From Triglochin maritima (Eukaryota; Streptophyta; Magnoliopsida; Alismatales; Juncaginaceae): 64,000 nucleotides of DNA. Shown one piece after another: positions 43,404 through 55,250 of the stretch. The position numbers were made by a program, and so were the translations under genes. The stretch spans positions 20,513,501 through 20,577,500 of the forward strand of contig OY821786.1 in NCBI GenBank assembly GCA_963682175.1. Reading direction: 5' to 3'. Under the pieces are notes generated by a model. That model saw nothing but the letters and a program-made list of their open reading frames with translations. It was not told the DNA's origin and made no database searches. The stretch's first letter is position 1. Every line of letters begins with the position of its first letter.

Positions 43404-44995
43404 AATACCCCCACACCTAACTTTTGCTAGTCCCGAGCAAAACAAAGAAAGAGAAAAGCATGCGAAAAAAAACAAGAAATCCTAACTCACTTTCGTAGGA
43501 ATCACGGTTGCCCTTAGCACGTGCAACAAGCTGTTAAACCTCCTTATCGCCAAGGAGGAGGAGTGTTGTCTCCTGAGGGTTTTCAGCGGATATACCCACA
43601 AAATCCGAACAAGATGCATTAATCAATCTAGCTACACGACTCGTTGGACTTATTTTGTCGATCATGGGACGCGGTAATACTACGGGTCGACTCTATATAT
43701 GTAATCGGTCCACACACCTAGCCTAATGAGTTATTCGTGAGAGTTAGTCAAGGACTTAAGTGAAAGACATGGGCAACCTTAACTTCTGAATGTGATACAA
43801 TGTGTAAAGTCCATTTTGGTTCTTATTTGACTCTCTTTTTTTTCTTCTTTTTTTCTTTTTTTTTCTTTTTCTTTGGAGCATTTTATTGGTTGGTGTTTGA
43901 TTCTCCCAGGGTCAGGTTTCGTGCATCATTGCCTATGAGGACTTATACTATCACGTACACCTTCCCCCAAATCTCCACATAGGGCGATCCCTACCACCGG
44001 TGTAACGGGAGTTCGGTCGGCGCATCCCAAGTCAGATGACTCGAAAGCACCTGGCACAAAGTCCCCTCAGACCTACTTTCCCGAGTGATAGGAGCCGTGC
44101 GAGAAGAGAGAACACCACTTATTTATCTATATGGGAACCAAAACCCCTACACTTAAGTTTCACAAAAAGAGATTAAGGGCCCTCGACTACGACAAACTTC
44201 CTTATACTCACAAACACGAATTATTTGACTCACTAGGTTCAGGGTGGACTTCTTTAAATGTTTGAGTATTGAAACCCTATGATTACACGCCCCCTGAGGG
44301 AAAACCAGGGTGCATCCTAACGACTCGACAAGACCTAAAGCCAATAAACTAGAAATCCTAATGCATCAAGTTCAAGACAATTTTGGGAGCTTTGTTTTTA
44401 CTTTGCCTCTCAACGGTTTTGCACATGCTAAACACACGCAAAACCCACAAAAACATTTTCTTTCGCAAACACATGAAGATTTTGAAAGAAATGTGAAAAC
44501 TTTAAAGCACTCGGCAAGCAAAAGAAGACAAGTCACCCAAGGATCATGACAAACAGATATATCAATGTTAAATGCGGCACACTAACATGACCCTAGCAGT
44601 ACAAACAAAAGAAAATAAAACCAAAGGAAAAAGACTCGACTATGTACACACGTAAAACACCCCCCACACCTACTTCATGCATTGTCCTCAATGAATGTGA
44701 ACAAGATACTACATGGATACATGCATGAAAAAGGAAAGATCTCACCAACATGAAGTACAAAGGGGCGTTCAGGGTCATGTTGATGGACACAAACCCAAAT
44801 TCCCTCAAAACCTGTGAGAAGCTGAAGAAGGGAGATAAATACGTGAAGAGATTGGGCCTAAGTACACAAGGGTTGGGGCCCACAACAATCGATGCTCACT
44901 GAAGGAGTCTTTTATTACACACTTCTTCTTTTTTTGTTTTTTTTTGTTTTTTTTAAGATATATACATCAACCAAGATATTTTCATAATCATTTGG
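43404..44995 (-). other. 3' non-coding region and polypurine tract of element B
   Basis: The polypurine tract reads GTGTGGGGGTATT (minus, about 43404-43418). The rest is about 1.6 kb shared with copies 1, A and C; no coding sequence seen. A T-rich run, A-rich on the coding strand, lies at 44930-44955 just after the polyprotein stop. Confidence 0.75.
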
Positions 44996-46645
44996 TCAAG
45001 GAACATCAAATGAGAACATCAAGTCAGGAGGACCAGAGACTTGCCGAGATGGGCAAACTCCACTGGTACTCTGAGGTGTCATGAGGGGTGAAAGGTCAAA
45101 GCTGAAAGGCTCGAACCCCTCATGATATTTGTCGGGTGTGGGCAACAAAGAATGAAGTTGTGTTGCCTCACTAGGGTTTAATTGCTCATCGAAGAAAACC
45201 CTCCAACCAATAGGCGGGTGCATCAGAATGAGTTCCTCAAGCTCATTCGATGGATGCAACATACCTGCATCACTAAGAATGAGGCTTCTCCCCAAGTCAT
45301 CCAACAAGGACCTCCCACCATCATTTAGATCATCAAGCATAAGCTCGGTCATAGGTGGGTCCTTGTTGGAGTCAATATGAAGCTCAAATGGCTCAATGGC
45401 CATGGGACATGAGGTAGAGACACCTTCTGGTATAGGCATATGATGAGGTGTCTCACTCTCACTAGTACTCTCAACTGAATCATGCAACGAACACTCCCTT
45501 TGGACATTCATGTTCGAGGCCAGCTCACTCTGTTGCATTGCGAAGACAGGCAATGAGTTTTCGCTGAGCCCACGAACATTCTCAATGGGTTGCATTGGGG
45601 TTAGGGGTGTTCGTTGATTTTGTGGTGCTTTCTCCAATTGGCGGATGAGATTTAGATTTAAAGGTTCATCCATGGGTTCCTGTTGCCTACCAGAGTTGAA
45701 CACATGAAACTCAGCACTCATGTTACCGAATGAGAGCTTCATGAGACCATTTCTACAATTAATCAAAGCATTGGAGGTTGCCAGAAATGGTCTACCCAAA
45801 ATCAAAGGTATTTGAGAGTGGGTGTTCGCAACAGGATTGGTATCGAGGACAACAAAATCGACTGGAAATATAAAATCTCCAACTTTGATAAGCACATCCT
45901 CGATAATCCCCATGGGAATACGAATGGATCTATCCGCCAATTGGAGGGTGATCTTAGTTGGTTTCAATTCTCCCAAGTTCAACTGTTGATAAACAGAGAA
46001 TGGGAGGAGGTTGACCGCTGATCCTAAATCAAGCAAAACATTGCTCAATCTAGTGTCCCCTATCGTACACTGAAAAGTAGGACACCCAGGGTCCTTGTAT
46101 TTTGTGTAGGTGGGATTGGACAAAAGTGAGCTGATATTTGCAGCCAAGAATGCTTTCTTAGGAACATTGGTCTTCCTCTTGGTTGTGCAGAGATCCTTCA
46201 ACACTTTGGCATATTGAGGTATTTGTTGGATGACATCCAACAATGGGATGTTAACCTTTACTTGCTTAAATACCTCTAATATCTTGTCCATGTTGTCACT
46301 CTGCTTTTTGGTTATCCTACTTGGATAGGGAGCTTTTGGCAGGTAGGTTTTCTGCGGTGCCTGAGAAGAAAGAAGCATTGGTGTATTACCCTCACCCTCA
46401 GCCTCTTCTTCACCACCATTCCCACTGAGGGGCTGCATAGATGGTGGTGGGTGTGGCAAGGAAATGTGATTGTCAACCTGTTTTCCATTCCTTAAGGTCA
46501 CAATGGAATTGACATGGTGAACAGGTTCCTCCACAAGGTTTACTTGCCTCCCCCGAGGTACCACATTCTCATTTTGCATTTGTTGTTGTTGGTACAAGCG
46601 GGGGTTAGCCTCAGGCTGGCTAGGAAAAGACCCTCTCTCTCTCAT
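44996..46645 (-). CDS. Protease-tail polyprotein of element B
   Basis: A 549-residue open frame. Residues 1-100 are the gag C-terminal linker. At about 130-320 is an Athila-type retropepsin: NIPLLDVIQQIPQYAKVLK, active site LLDLGSAVNLLPFSVY, LQLADRSIRIPMG, FIFPVDFVVLD and ILGRPFLATSNA. The last ~230 residues are an acidic, Pro/Ser-rich tail ending FSFDVP, with no known domain. In ordinary Athila elements RT would follow the protease. The Met at 46645 is probably not a natural start: the frame overlaps the end of gag by 26 bases and a slip in an AGAGAG run appears to have separated them. It would process Gag if made as a fusion. Confidence 0.75.
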   Translation of the reverse strand: MRERGSFPSQPEANPRLYQQQQMQNENVVPRGRQVNLVEEPVHHVNSIVTLRNGKQVDNHISLPHPPPSMQPLSGNGGEEEAEGEGNTPMLLSSQAPQKTYLPKAPYPSRITKKQSDNMDKILEVFKQVKVNIPLLDVIQQIPQYAKVLKDLCTTKRKTNVPKKAFLAANISSLLSNPTYTKYKDPGCPTFQCTIGDTRLSNVLLDLGSAVNLLPFSVYQQLNLGELKPTKITLQLADRSIRIPMGIIEDVLIKVGDFIFPVDFVVLDTNPVANTHSQIPLILGRPFLATSNALINCRNGLMKLSFGNMSAEFHVFNSGRQQEPMDEPLNLNLIRQLEKAPQNQRTPLTPMQPIENVRGLSENSLPVFAMQQSELASNMNVQRECSLHDSVESTSESETPHHMPIPEGVSTSCPMAIEPFELHIDSNKDPPMTELMLDDLNDGGRSLLDDLGRSLILSDAGMLHPSNELEELILMHPPIGWRVFFDEQLNPSEATQLHSLLPTPDKYHEGFEPFSFDLSPLMTPQSTSGVCPSRQVSGPPDLMFSFDVP

Positions 46646-48123
46646 GTACAGACTGAGCCAATTGGCCCATCTGAAGCTCTAGAGATTTCATCGTCTGCTG
46701 ATTTGAAGTGAGAACTTGACTTGTGGTAGACATAAAATTTTTCATTGAGTTTTCAAGTCCACGAGTCAAGGTCTCAAGCGAATTGAATCGGGTTTCCATA
46801 TTATTGGAATTTAGGAAACCCGATTGATTGGTGGTTTGTGCTTGGGATGGCTGATAGGAATGTGCATGCATGGGAGGTTGGTGTGATTGGTAAGGTGGTC
46901 TAGAGGAGTTTGAAGGACCACCCGGGACATTATTTTGGTTCCATGAAAAATTGGGGTGGTTCCTCCATCCAGGGTTATAAGATGATGAGTATGGGTCATT
47001 CCTAGCTCTGTCATAGATGGCGTTGACACGCTCCATCTCAGGAGGAATGGACTCACACTCGCTCTCTACATGACCTATCCTACCACATGAATGACAGGGA
47101 ACTGGACCAGATGTGGACATGTGAGGTGCACTTTGTTGGTTTTGGAGCTCAATCGAATCCATACGGCGCATTAAGGCCGCCATGCGTGCCTCGGTGGCCG
47201 TAGTGGTATCGATAGCAAATGCGGAACCCGATCTAGTTGAGTTTGCATTCGCGATCCTCGCTCCTATACTAGATGATGCAGGTGGTTCCCTCACACTCTC
47301 CCATTGCATGGTTTTCTCAGCGAGGTCTTCTAGGAAGGCCCATGCCTTCCTTTCATCCTTTCCCAAGAACTCTCCTTGACACATGGACTCAAGGAGCGTT
47401 CTAGACGGGATGTGAAGACCCTCATACACAATCTGACAAAGACGCCACAACTCAATGCCATGGTGAGGGCACGAGGATAGTAGCTCTTTGAACCTCTCAA
47501 GATATGCATGAAATGGTTCGGTCTCATGTTGATAGAACGAATTGATTTCGTTCCTCAATTTTTGAGTCCGATGATTAGGAAAGTACTTCTTGAGGAATGC
47601 AGATTGAAACTCATCCCAAGTCCTAAAGGAATTCGCCTGGTTGCTGTACAACCACTTCTTGGCGTCATCCTTTAGTGCAAAAGGAACGATGGATGGAGTC
47701 TGTGCTAAGTTGTTGCAGCTTGAACATAGCACAGACCTCCTCAAATTCCCTGAGAAAGATATAGGGGTCACCTTTCCCAGTGAAATGAGGGAGCATGGAA
47801 ATGAATTGAGGCTTAACCTCAAAATGGTTCCCATTAGCCTCTGGCAATACGATGCATGAGGGTAGAGCTGTACGGCTCGGGTAGCATCGATCACGTAGAG
47901 GTATGGGAACGACAACTGGAAGCACTGGTCGAACAGGTGGGTCCAGCAACTGCTCCTCCTCACGGAAATTAGCAGCCATTGAACCCAGACTGCGTGCGAC
48001 ACGAGAGGAGGGAGGTGTCGAGAAATCGATGACCGAAGCCGGATTGACAACGCTCCTCGTCAAACGACCACTCTCGTCTCGTGTCCACGAAAGCATGCAC
48101 AAAGGTGCACACACAAACCACAA
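46620..48123 (-). pseudogene. gag: Gag of element B, one frameshift
   Basis: The N-terminal part reads in one frame (MAANFREEEQLLDPPVRPVL from 47979; MLPHFTGKGDPYIFLREFEE) and the rest in another (LKDDAKKWLYSNQANSF, FLKKYFPNHRT, FYQHETEPFHAYLERFKELL), a typical Gypsy retrotransposon gag core. The shift lies at about 47680-47750. Zinc knuckle CHSCGRIGHVESEC is intact (about 47060-47100). The C-terminal part is rich in Asn, Pro and Gln and ends at TAG 46620 after HERERVFS. The particle protein would package element RNA; this copy cannot make it without repair of the frame. Confidence 0.8.
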
Positions 48124-49166
48124 CTCTTTTTTTTCAAAGAATGTACGTAGGGGAGAAGACGGGGGAACACAGGAGAGAAAGAATGACTCAGGAGAGAAAG
48201 GAAGAAGTCCTTATGCTACGGCGGATGGGTACAGGTAGAAGCACACAAGCAAACAAGGCTCAAGCAATCCTAAGGTCGCTATAGGTCCTTACAGCTAGAC
48301 GACGCCTAACTGCGAGGTCACACGGCCGCAACACGCCTCACCTCCCTACAACGAGGACCACAAAGCCCAGCAAGTGAGCCAAGATCTGGGGATCTCGTCT
48401 CTCCTACTATCGACAAAGTGGGCAACGCCGATCAGGTCATGACGGTCGGGACCGGATCACTCTCCTAATGAGCCCGAAATCCTTAAGGCCAATGTCTACT
48501 TGATTTTAAAATTAGGCTCTTGATTAGTGTGGTTTTTGGGGCGAAGGAAAGGGTGATGAAATCCCCCACCTTATCTTTTATGGGACAGCCCCTCCTTAGT
48601 AGCGTTTTGGAGTCCTAAATCTAGCAACCAACTCTCCAAATAACGCTCAACTCACACTTGTTGCAATGCACTTCCTACTAACTAATGCATGTTCATACGA
48701 AATGCATGAATGAGAGTAGAAGGTGCGTACCTCACGCCAGCTCTCAGCAACAGAAAATAAAGCTAAGATAAAAGACAATCTAAATGCCTAAGTCACATAC
48801 ATGATGCATGGCCTAAACAAAAAAAAAAGCCTAATCTTTTGCTTTGAGTTTTAGGGTCCAAGTTGCTTAAAGGAGGTTTGATTATTGATCTGGGAACAAA
48901 CTATAAGTCAAAACATGCCAAATTAAGTCCCAGACCACTATATCAGATAAAGTAAACAAACCAAAGAAATAAGAGAGCGAGCTGAGCTTACCAGACCGCC
49001 AATTGGCGGTCCCAGGCCGCTGATTGGCAGTCTACAGTGCCCAGCTTGCTTCAAAAGTTCTCCAGGTGCTCCCCCTGACGACTCCAAGTCTCCTGAAAGA
49101 AAGAAAAACTACAAAACAAAAATTAAATCCACTCGAATCATCCAAACAAGAGTCTGGACTGGCACC
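48124..49166 (-). other. 5' leader of element B
   Basis: Non-coding, about 1 kb from primer site to gag. A doublet of palindromes lies at 48994-49011 (perfect GACCGCCAATTGGCGGTC) and 49015-49032 (imperfect), about 155 bases inside the primer site. Confidence 0.7.
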
Positions 49167-49184
49167 TCCCCGGCAACGGCGCCA
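49167..49184 (-). promoter_or_regulatory. Primer binding site, tRNA-Asp type
   Basis: The minus strand reads TGGCGCCGTTGCCGGGGA, six bases inside the 5' LTR. This is the primer site typical of Athila/Tat Gypsy elements. Confidence 0.85.
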
Positions 49185-49190
49185 AAAACT

Positions 49191-50603
49191 TGTTGAACGT
49201 TTTATTTAAAACCGCAAGTGCACGGCCGCGATGAAGCGGTGGCAAGTACGGGTCGTCCTCAGGGAGGTGAGTAGCCTCTGGTTTGCACGAAATCAAGTGG
49301 TGAAAAAATGGAGAAGAGAGTTGGTTACGCTACTCTACACTAAACTACTCTAAGAAGTATGAAATGCGAACGAAAGAAACAAACAATGAAATGACAACTA
49401 AGCTAAGATCAAAAGAAGAATGTTGGAATACAGAAATGGGAAAACCCCTAAGGGGTGGAGTGAGTGCACACATGCAAAGAGGTGGGTGTAGAATACATTC
49501 TTTAAGCACATGAAGGTGGTGTTTATCAAGCATAGGAAGTGTCTAAATGTTATGGTAAAACCTATCAATCTATTCACCAACTTAGTTGATTAACATTTAC
49601 ATATGCAAGTTGTTTATTTCAGAACCTAAACAAGCATGAGAGGTGTCTAATCATTTTGGCAAAACTCATCAAGTTGTAAATTCTATCCTAAACAAGCAAG
49701 CATACATTCATGTTTAATCAACACATTGAAATTAAAGCATTCATCCCATTCTCTAATGCATGTATGTACATCTACTCCACCCCCCAAAGGGGATGGAACT
49801 ACTCACTAAACATTACACTAATGATTAAACTATGGAAAGAAAGCATATTAAAATTAAACTAGAATTAAAAGACGATTAAACTAAAACATGCACAACAATA
49901 AAAGAAGCATAAAACAAACAATGAAAGAAACACAAAACTTTATTGATAAAATGACTCACATTAAAAGTAGCATCCTCCTACTTTAGTGTGTGCTGCAAGG
50001 CCTCACTTCTAGTAGGAAGAATAGCCACTTAAAATATGGAGTGATTACAATAGGAGGTGAAGAGTTCTATTTATAGCCATGGAAAAAGCTAATCCGGGAC
50101 AATCCCCCGATATGGGACTAAACAGATACCACAAATAGCCTAAACATCCCCTAATACATGTGCTGGAGAAATTTGAGCGCATTTGGGCCAAAAGTGACCG
50201 CCAATTAGCGGTCTTGGACCGCTAATTAGCGGTCTACAGTGTCCGGATCGCTCTGGAATTTCTTGTGAGCTTTTCTGGAAGGCTTTGTTGGTATTTCATG
50301 CATCTATTTTGCATGTTGGAGCTCCGACCCGAATAGAATTGCCAAAATACTCCCCATGATGGTGAGGAGTATTCTGTTTTGCTCTTAGGTCCTTCGGTCT
50401 TGCATTCAGGTCCTTCTTCCTTGCATCTTGGTCCACATATCTCACAATTCAGTCCTTTTTCCCAGCTTTTGGGTCCTTTTATGCTTCATCTCTTCAAACC
50501 TATTTATTCCTGAAAACTAAACATAAAACTCGTAACATAGCATTATTTAGGTGAAAGATAATGGATATAAGATACAAATATGAGCATAAAATGATGTCAA
50601 TCA
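49191..50603 (-). repeat. 5' LTR of element B
   Basis: It pairs with 41992-43403. A TATA-like box lies near 50070 (minus). Palindromes at 50196-50213 and 50217-50234 stand about 130 bases upstream of the TATA-like box in the direction of transcription. Confidence 0.9.
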
Positions 50604-51576
50604 TCAGATGACTCGAAAGCACCATGCACAGTCCCCTCAGACCTACTTTCCCGAGTGATAGGAGTCGTGCGAGAATAGAGAACACCTACTCACTTATTTC
50701 TTATCTACACATGAACCAAAACCCCTACACTTAATGGCTCACAACAAGATTTAAAGGGTCCTTGACTACAACAAAGTTCCTTAAATTAACATACACGAAT
50801 TATTGACTCACTAGGTTCAGGGTGGACTTCTTTAATTGTTTGAGTATTGAAACCTTATGATTACCCCCCCCCCCCCCCCCCCGAGGGGGAAAACTAGGGT
50901 GCATCCTAACGACTAGATAAGTCCTAAAACCATTGTATTAGATATCCTAATGCATCAAGTTCAAGACAATTTTGGGACCTTTCTTTTTTACTTTGCCTCT
51001 CAACGGTTTTGCACATGCCAAACACACGCAAAACCCACAAAACATTTTCTTTCGCAAACACATGAAGATTTTGAAAGAAATGTGAAAATTGAAAGCGCTA
51101 GGAAAGCAAAAGAAGACAAGTCACCCAAGGATCACGGCAAGTAGATATATCGATATTAAATGCAGCACACTAACATGACCCTATCAATACACACAAAAGA
51201 AAACAAAATCAAAGGAAAAAGACTCGACTATGTACACACGTAAAACACCCCCCACACCTACTTCATGCATTGTCCTCAATGAATGTGAGCATGAAACTAC
51301 ATGGATTTATGCATGAAAAAGAAAAGTTCTCACCAACGTGAAGTATAAAGGGAAGTTCATGGTTATGTTTATGGACACAAACACGAATTCCCTCAAAACC
51401 TATGAGATGCTAAAGAAGGGATACGAATACGTGAAAGAAGTGGGGCCCAAATACTCAAGGGTTTGAGCTCACAACAATTGATGCTCACTGAAGGAGTCTT
51501 TTATTGTACTTTTTTCCCTTTTTTTCCTTTTTTATGAATATAACCATGTACAAAAATAAGTTCCCATCTTCATTTG
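50604..51576 (-). other. 3' non-coding region of element A, right part
   Basis: It resumes A after the TCAGA duplication. It contains a 19-base C run (50864-50882) where copy B has only five C residues. No genes. Confidence 0.65.
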
Positions 51577-51953
51577 TCAAATGACATCAAATGGGAACCT
51601 CAAAAGTGGGTCAATGCACTTTGAAAGGGAACATGACACCACGCGGGGCCAGAATACTCATGTTTGGGCCCCCTCACAAAGAGCACAAGATTAAAGGAGA
51701 GGTTCATGAATTGGACGCAAAGGCGTCTCATTCAAAGGATCAAACTGAAAGAGCTTGAACATCTCAAGAATTTGGGAAATATGGGGCAACGGAAGAAGAG
51801 TTTCTCCCGTTGCGGTACTGAAGTTATGATCGTCAATCCAAACTCTGCAACCAACAAGCTGGTGGGTCGGAACGAGGTCAAGAACCTTGTTAGGCATGTC
51901 CGACTCACCAGGCGAACAAAAACTTGGTCTCTTACCCAAGGTATCCTCCAAGG
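51577..51953 (-). pseudogene. End of C-terminal tail, element A
   Basis: The minus-strand frame runs from the CAAGG insertion site through GKRPSFCSPGE and ends near 51580 in RFPFDVI, the counterpart of the FDVP end in copies 1, B and C. A stop interrupts it near 51690. It is the continuation of the tail at 54906-55190. Confidence 0.6.
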
Positions 51954-52977
51954 TGAATGGAATGTGTTCTAAAGGTTTTTCTTTTATATGTCAATTATTA
52001 TGAATTGAATGTGCAAGCATTTTGTTCCTTGATTATGGTATTCGTTTTTTGGAAGTGTTAAGGAAGAGGTGCTTGGTCCTTAACCGTAGAGATCTAAAAG
52101 ATAATGGTTTACATAAATCAAAAGTTATTCACAATCATGGTAATTAACATGGAACATTAATTACCGAGATAAGATTGTCGTACTGGTCATCGATTGTTGT
52201 AGCTCTACAAATAATTGACGACACGAGTATATAAAAGAGGAAAAAATTACTTTTATATATTGAATAGACCTAACAAGTAAAACATTATGGAATTGTGTTT
52301 CGTGTCATTAATGTTTTTACTTTGTCATGGATCCTAAGATATGAGACTTATATCTTTTCACTCAAGAAGTGTTTAATTTGATTATTGTCAAAAGCTATCA
52401 ATGAGTGTAGTGATAAATGCAATAGTTGGTTGAACATGACTTGTGCTGGAAAAGATAGCTAGTCAAACGATTATCATTGCCCCTCTTAATTGATTGATGA
52501 TATTAGTGGGCCCATTGATAAAACAAAATTATAATGTGCACAATGTAACTTGAGTTAAGTTACGTAGTAATAATTAGCTTAGAGAGATTAAGAAATGAAT
52601 ATAATACAAAGATGACACATTTCTACTTTGTATATATTTTTAATATCATGAGGCAAGGGACGGACACAAGTGGTGCACTTACATCACTAAATGGATCATA
52701 TTTTGGTTCGGGTGGAACAAAGACATCTATGCTAATTGTGTAACTATAATGTGTAGCTAGATACCGCTTATAGTTTGAGATATTAAGTGTTTAATATCTC
52801 TGCGAATTTGACTTAGATCCTCCTATAGGTCACACCACAAAACTGGGAAACAAGAGGCTTGATTTTAAGTTCATATGATGTGTCGGGTTTCATGTGAAAA
52901 TAGGACACATGTGGTGAATTAATTAAAATCAATATGTCATGAGAATTGACATAATTAGAATCATAATAAATTCATAT

Positions 52978-53011
<34 letters not shown>

Positions 53012-53180
53012 GGGATGTAATAATTTAATATTACATAGGATAATATATTATATAAGATGTGAATTTGCTAAAAACCCCAAAAGGTCAAATTTTGTTGGAA
53101 ATAAATCCAAAATTTGAGAAAGGCAAAATCGGGGTCAAACACGGTGAACCGTTCAAGGTTCGGTCGACCGCGGTATCTTC

Positions 53181-53925
53181 TGTAGGATTTCGTGTCCCTA
53201 TGTATGTAAATATTTTAAATTTTGTAATACAACATACAAGATCGAATTTCATATTTTTAACAATTTTATGTACATTGCTTTGTGTTTATTGTAATAACAT
53301 GCAACCCGACATTTATTAAAATAAACCACAAAGGTAGAATCATACCTAAAGGTTCTCTAAAACCTTTTGAAGATCCGGAGTTGCGTTGCCCGTTGAATCG
53401 TCCACGGATTTCCTTCCGAGTGTTCACCAAACTCTAAACAAGATTAGAGAGAAATGAGCTAGCCAATCAATCTCTAATAAGGTTTAGAATCTAGCTAATA
53501 ACCCCTTTTTAAGCTCCTGAGATTCTTATCTCTAAAATTCAAATTTACTAAGAGATTTTCGTGGTGATTAGGGAGAGATTAATGAGAGAAAGATTTTTGC
53601 ATTAGTTGAAAACAAGTAGTTGGGGTCCTTATATAGTCTCCCAAAATATCCTTATCAAGAGCTATTATTTAGCCATGAACTCTTGCTTATTCTCTCCTAA
53701 AATTAATCTGTAATTAAAATATAAGCACCCACAAAAAACGTTTTAATTAAATCTGTAATTAATCCACCCATGATTTAATTAATCTCTTAATAATTCAGCA
53801 GAATCATTCTTGTTCGGTGGACCGAGTATTATTCGGTCAACCGAACCGTTCGGTTATAACACGTGTTCGGTGCACCGTGAGCTAGACGGTCGACCGAATC
53901 CGTATGAGAAAAATTCCCTGGAAGA
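53181..53925. repeat. Left arm of long inverted repeat
   Basis: It starts TGTAGGATTTCGTGTCCC, the reverse complement of the element's right end. Similarity to the right arm runs about 745 bases at very roughly 85-90 percent by eye. A TATATAG near 53630 points left. Confidence 0.8.
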
Positions 53926-54159
53926 ATTCGAACGAACCACGTCTTTACTCGGTCTACCGTTGACCCACCAGAATCGCTCCTGGGACACAGTCATTGGATG
54001 ACCGTGTCACCTTCGGTCTACTGAAAATACTATTTCCCGGTTGACCGTGCACACTCGGTTAACCAAATCCGATTGTCCAGGCACTCCAGACAATTTCGGT
54101 CAACCAATTGCGCTTACCCGTTCCCTATTTGGTTAACCGATCCGAAGATACCCCGGATT

Positions 54160-54905
54160 TTTCCAGAGAATTTTTCTCATGCGGAATCGGTCGACCGTCT
54201 AGCTCACGGTGCATCGAACACGTGTTATAACCGAATGGGTCGGTTGACCGAATAGTTCTCGGTCCACCGAACAGAACGATTCTGCCCAAATTATAAAGAG
54301 ATTAATTAAATCATGGGTGGATTAATTCCAGATTTAATTAAACATTTTTTAGGGTGCTTATGTGGAAATTAGAGATTAATTTTAGGAGAGAATAAACAAG
54401 GGATCATGGCTAAAGAATAACTCTTGATGAGGATGTTTTGGTAGCCTATAAAAGGGCACCTACTCCTACTTGTTTAATACTAATACAAAAATCTTTCTCT
54501 CATTAATCTCTCCTCTAATCACCACGAAATTCTCTTAGTAATTTTGAGTTTAGGAGATAGAAATCTCAGGAGCTCAAAGAGGGGTTATTAGCTAGATTCT
54601 AAGCCTTATTACAGATTGATTGGCTAGCTCATTTCTCTCTAATCTTGTTTAGAGTTTGGTGAACACGCGAAGGCAAATCCGTGGACGATTCAACGGGCAA
54701 CGCGACTCCGGATCTTCAAAAAGATTTTAGAGAACCTTTAGGTATGATTCTAACTTTGTGGTTTATTTTAATAAATGTAGGGTTGCATGATATTAGAATA
54801 AACACAAAGTTATGTACATAAAATTATTGAAAATATGAAAACGATTTGGTATGTTGTATTAATTCTTTCTAAATATATACATACATAGGGACACGAAATC
54901 CTACA
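54160..54905. repeat. Right arm of long inverted repeat
   Basis: Mirror partner of 53181-53925 across a spacer of about 235 bases. Its TATA-like box at 54446 points right, so the arms would be transcribed away from each other. The inner ends of both arms hold matching GGTCGACCG-like words. Confidence 0.8.
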
Positions 54906-55250
54906 CAAGGAACTCCTAATACCCTCATTAGCAATGTAGTTGTTTGATGTTCCGTCATTTCTAAGATGATCAGGAACAATAGTGAGAGGCAAACTCTCAT
55001 CAGGTTGTTTGAAATTGAGGGTACTAGGGAGCTCTTGCTCCACCAGAGGTGGGTCTTTAAGAGGCACAACATGAAGATCATGTGGCTCAAGGGCCACGGG
55101 ACAAAAAGATAAGGCACAATCCTGTGCCGACTTATAATGAAATTGGTCCATGTTTTTCTCAATTGGAATCGAATCCTCCACCAAGTGATCGTGAATTGAA
55201 ACCCCAAGTCCCTCAGACTGACGAGGAGTTTGACTTTGAAAGATTGTGCT
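54906..55250 (-). pseudogene. C-terminal tail of element A, first part
   Basis: The minus frame includes CPVALEPHDLHVVPLKDPP, matching AIEPFELHIDSNKDPP of copy B and the repeated unit of copy C. It follows the gag remnant directly: the protease block present in copies 1, B and C is missing here. Confidence 0.6.

Larger units (their letters stand above)
41992..50603 (-). mobile_element. Athila-like gag-protease element B, complete
   Basis: LTRs at 41992-43403 and 49191-50603 differ by roughly fifteen bases by eye, about 1 percent. TCAGA flanks both ends (41987-41991 and 50604-50608). The tRNA-Asp primer site beside 49191 and the polypurine tract beside 43403 fix minus orientation. Between them are a leader of about 1 kb, gag, a protease polyprotein and about 1.6 kb of non-coding sequence. 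RT, RNase H and integrase are absent and there is no room for them. It inserted into the 3' non-coding region of another copy of its own family (A). This is the reference copy for the family in this window. Confidence 0.9.
51949..54910. mobile_element. LTR-like insertion with giant inverted repeat, CAAGG duplication
   Basis: CAAGG at 51949-51953 and 54906-54910 flanks 51954-54905, which starts TGAATGG and ends CCTACA (2952 bases). It splits the element-A tail cleanly. The right half reads like the end of a plus-strand LTR (TATA-like CTATAAAAGG at 54446-54454). Sequence 53181-53925 is an inverted copy of 54160-54905. There is no coding capacity. An (AT) run lies at 52981-53009. The simplest reading is a solo LTR that carries an internal inverted duplication. 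Confidence 0.7.

Noticed and set aside
45812..46021. Plus-strand frame opposite the element B protease, also seen at 12255-12464 in copy 1 on the opposite strand
   Set aside because: Antisense shadow of the protease; its recurrence follows from the conserved coding strand.
46620..46645. Programmed frameshift between gag and protease in element B
   Set aside because: Copy 1 reads through the same place in one frame, and B differs by a slip in an AGAGAG run, so a chance indel is simpler.
52980..53010. Origin-like or regulatory meaning of the AT run
   Set aside because: A plain (AT)n microsatellite with no supporting context.
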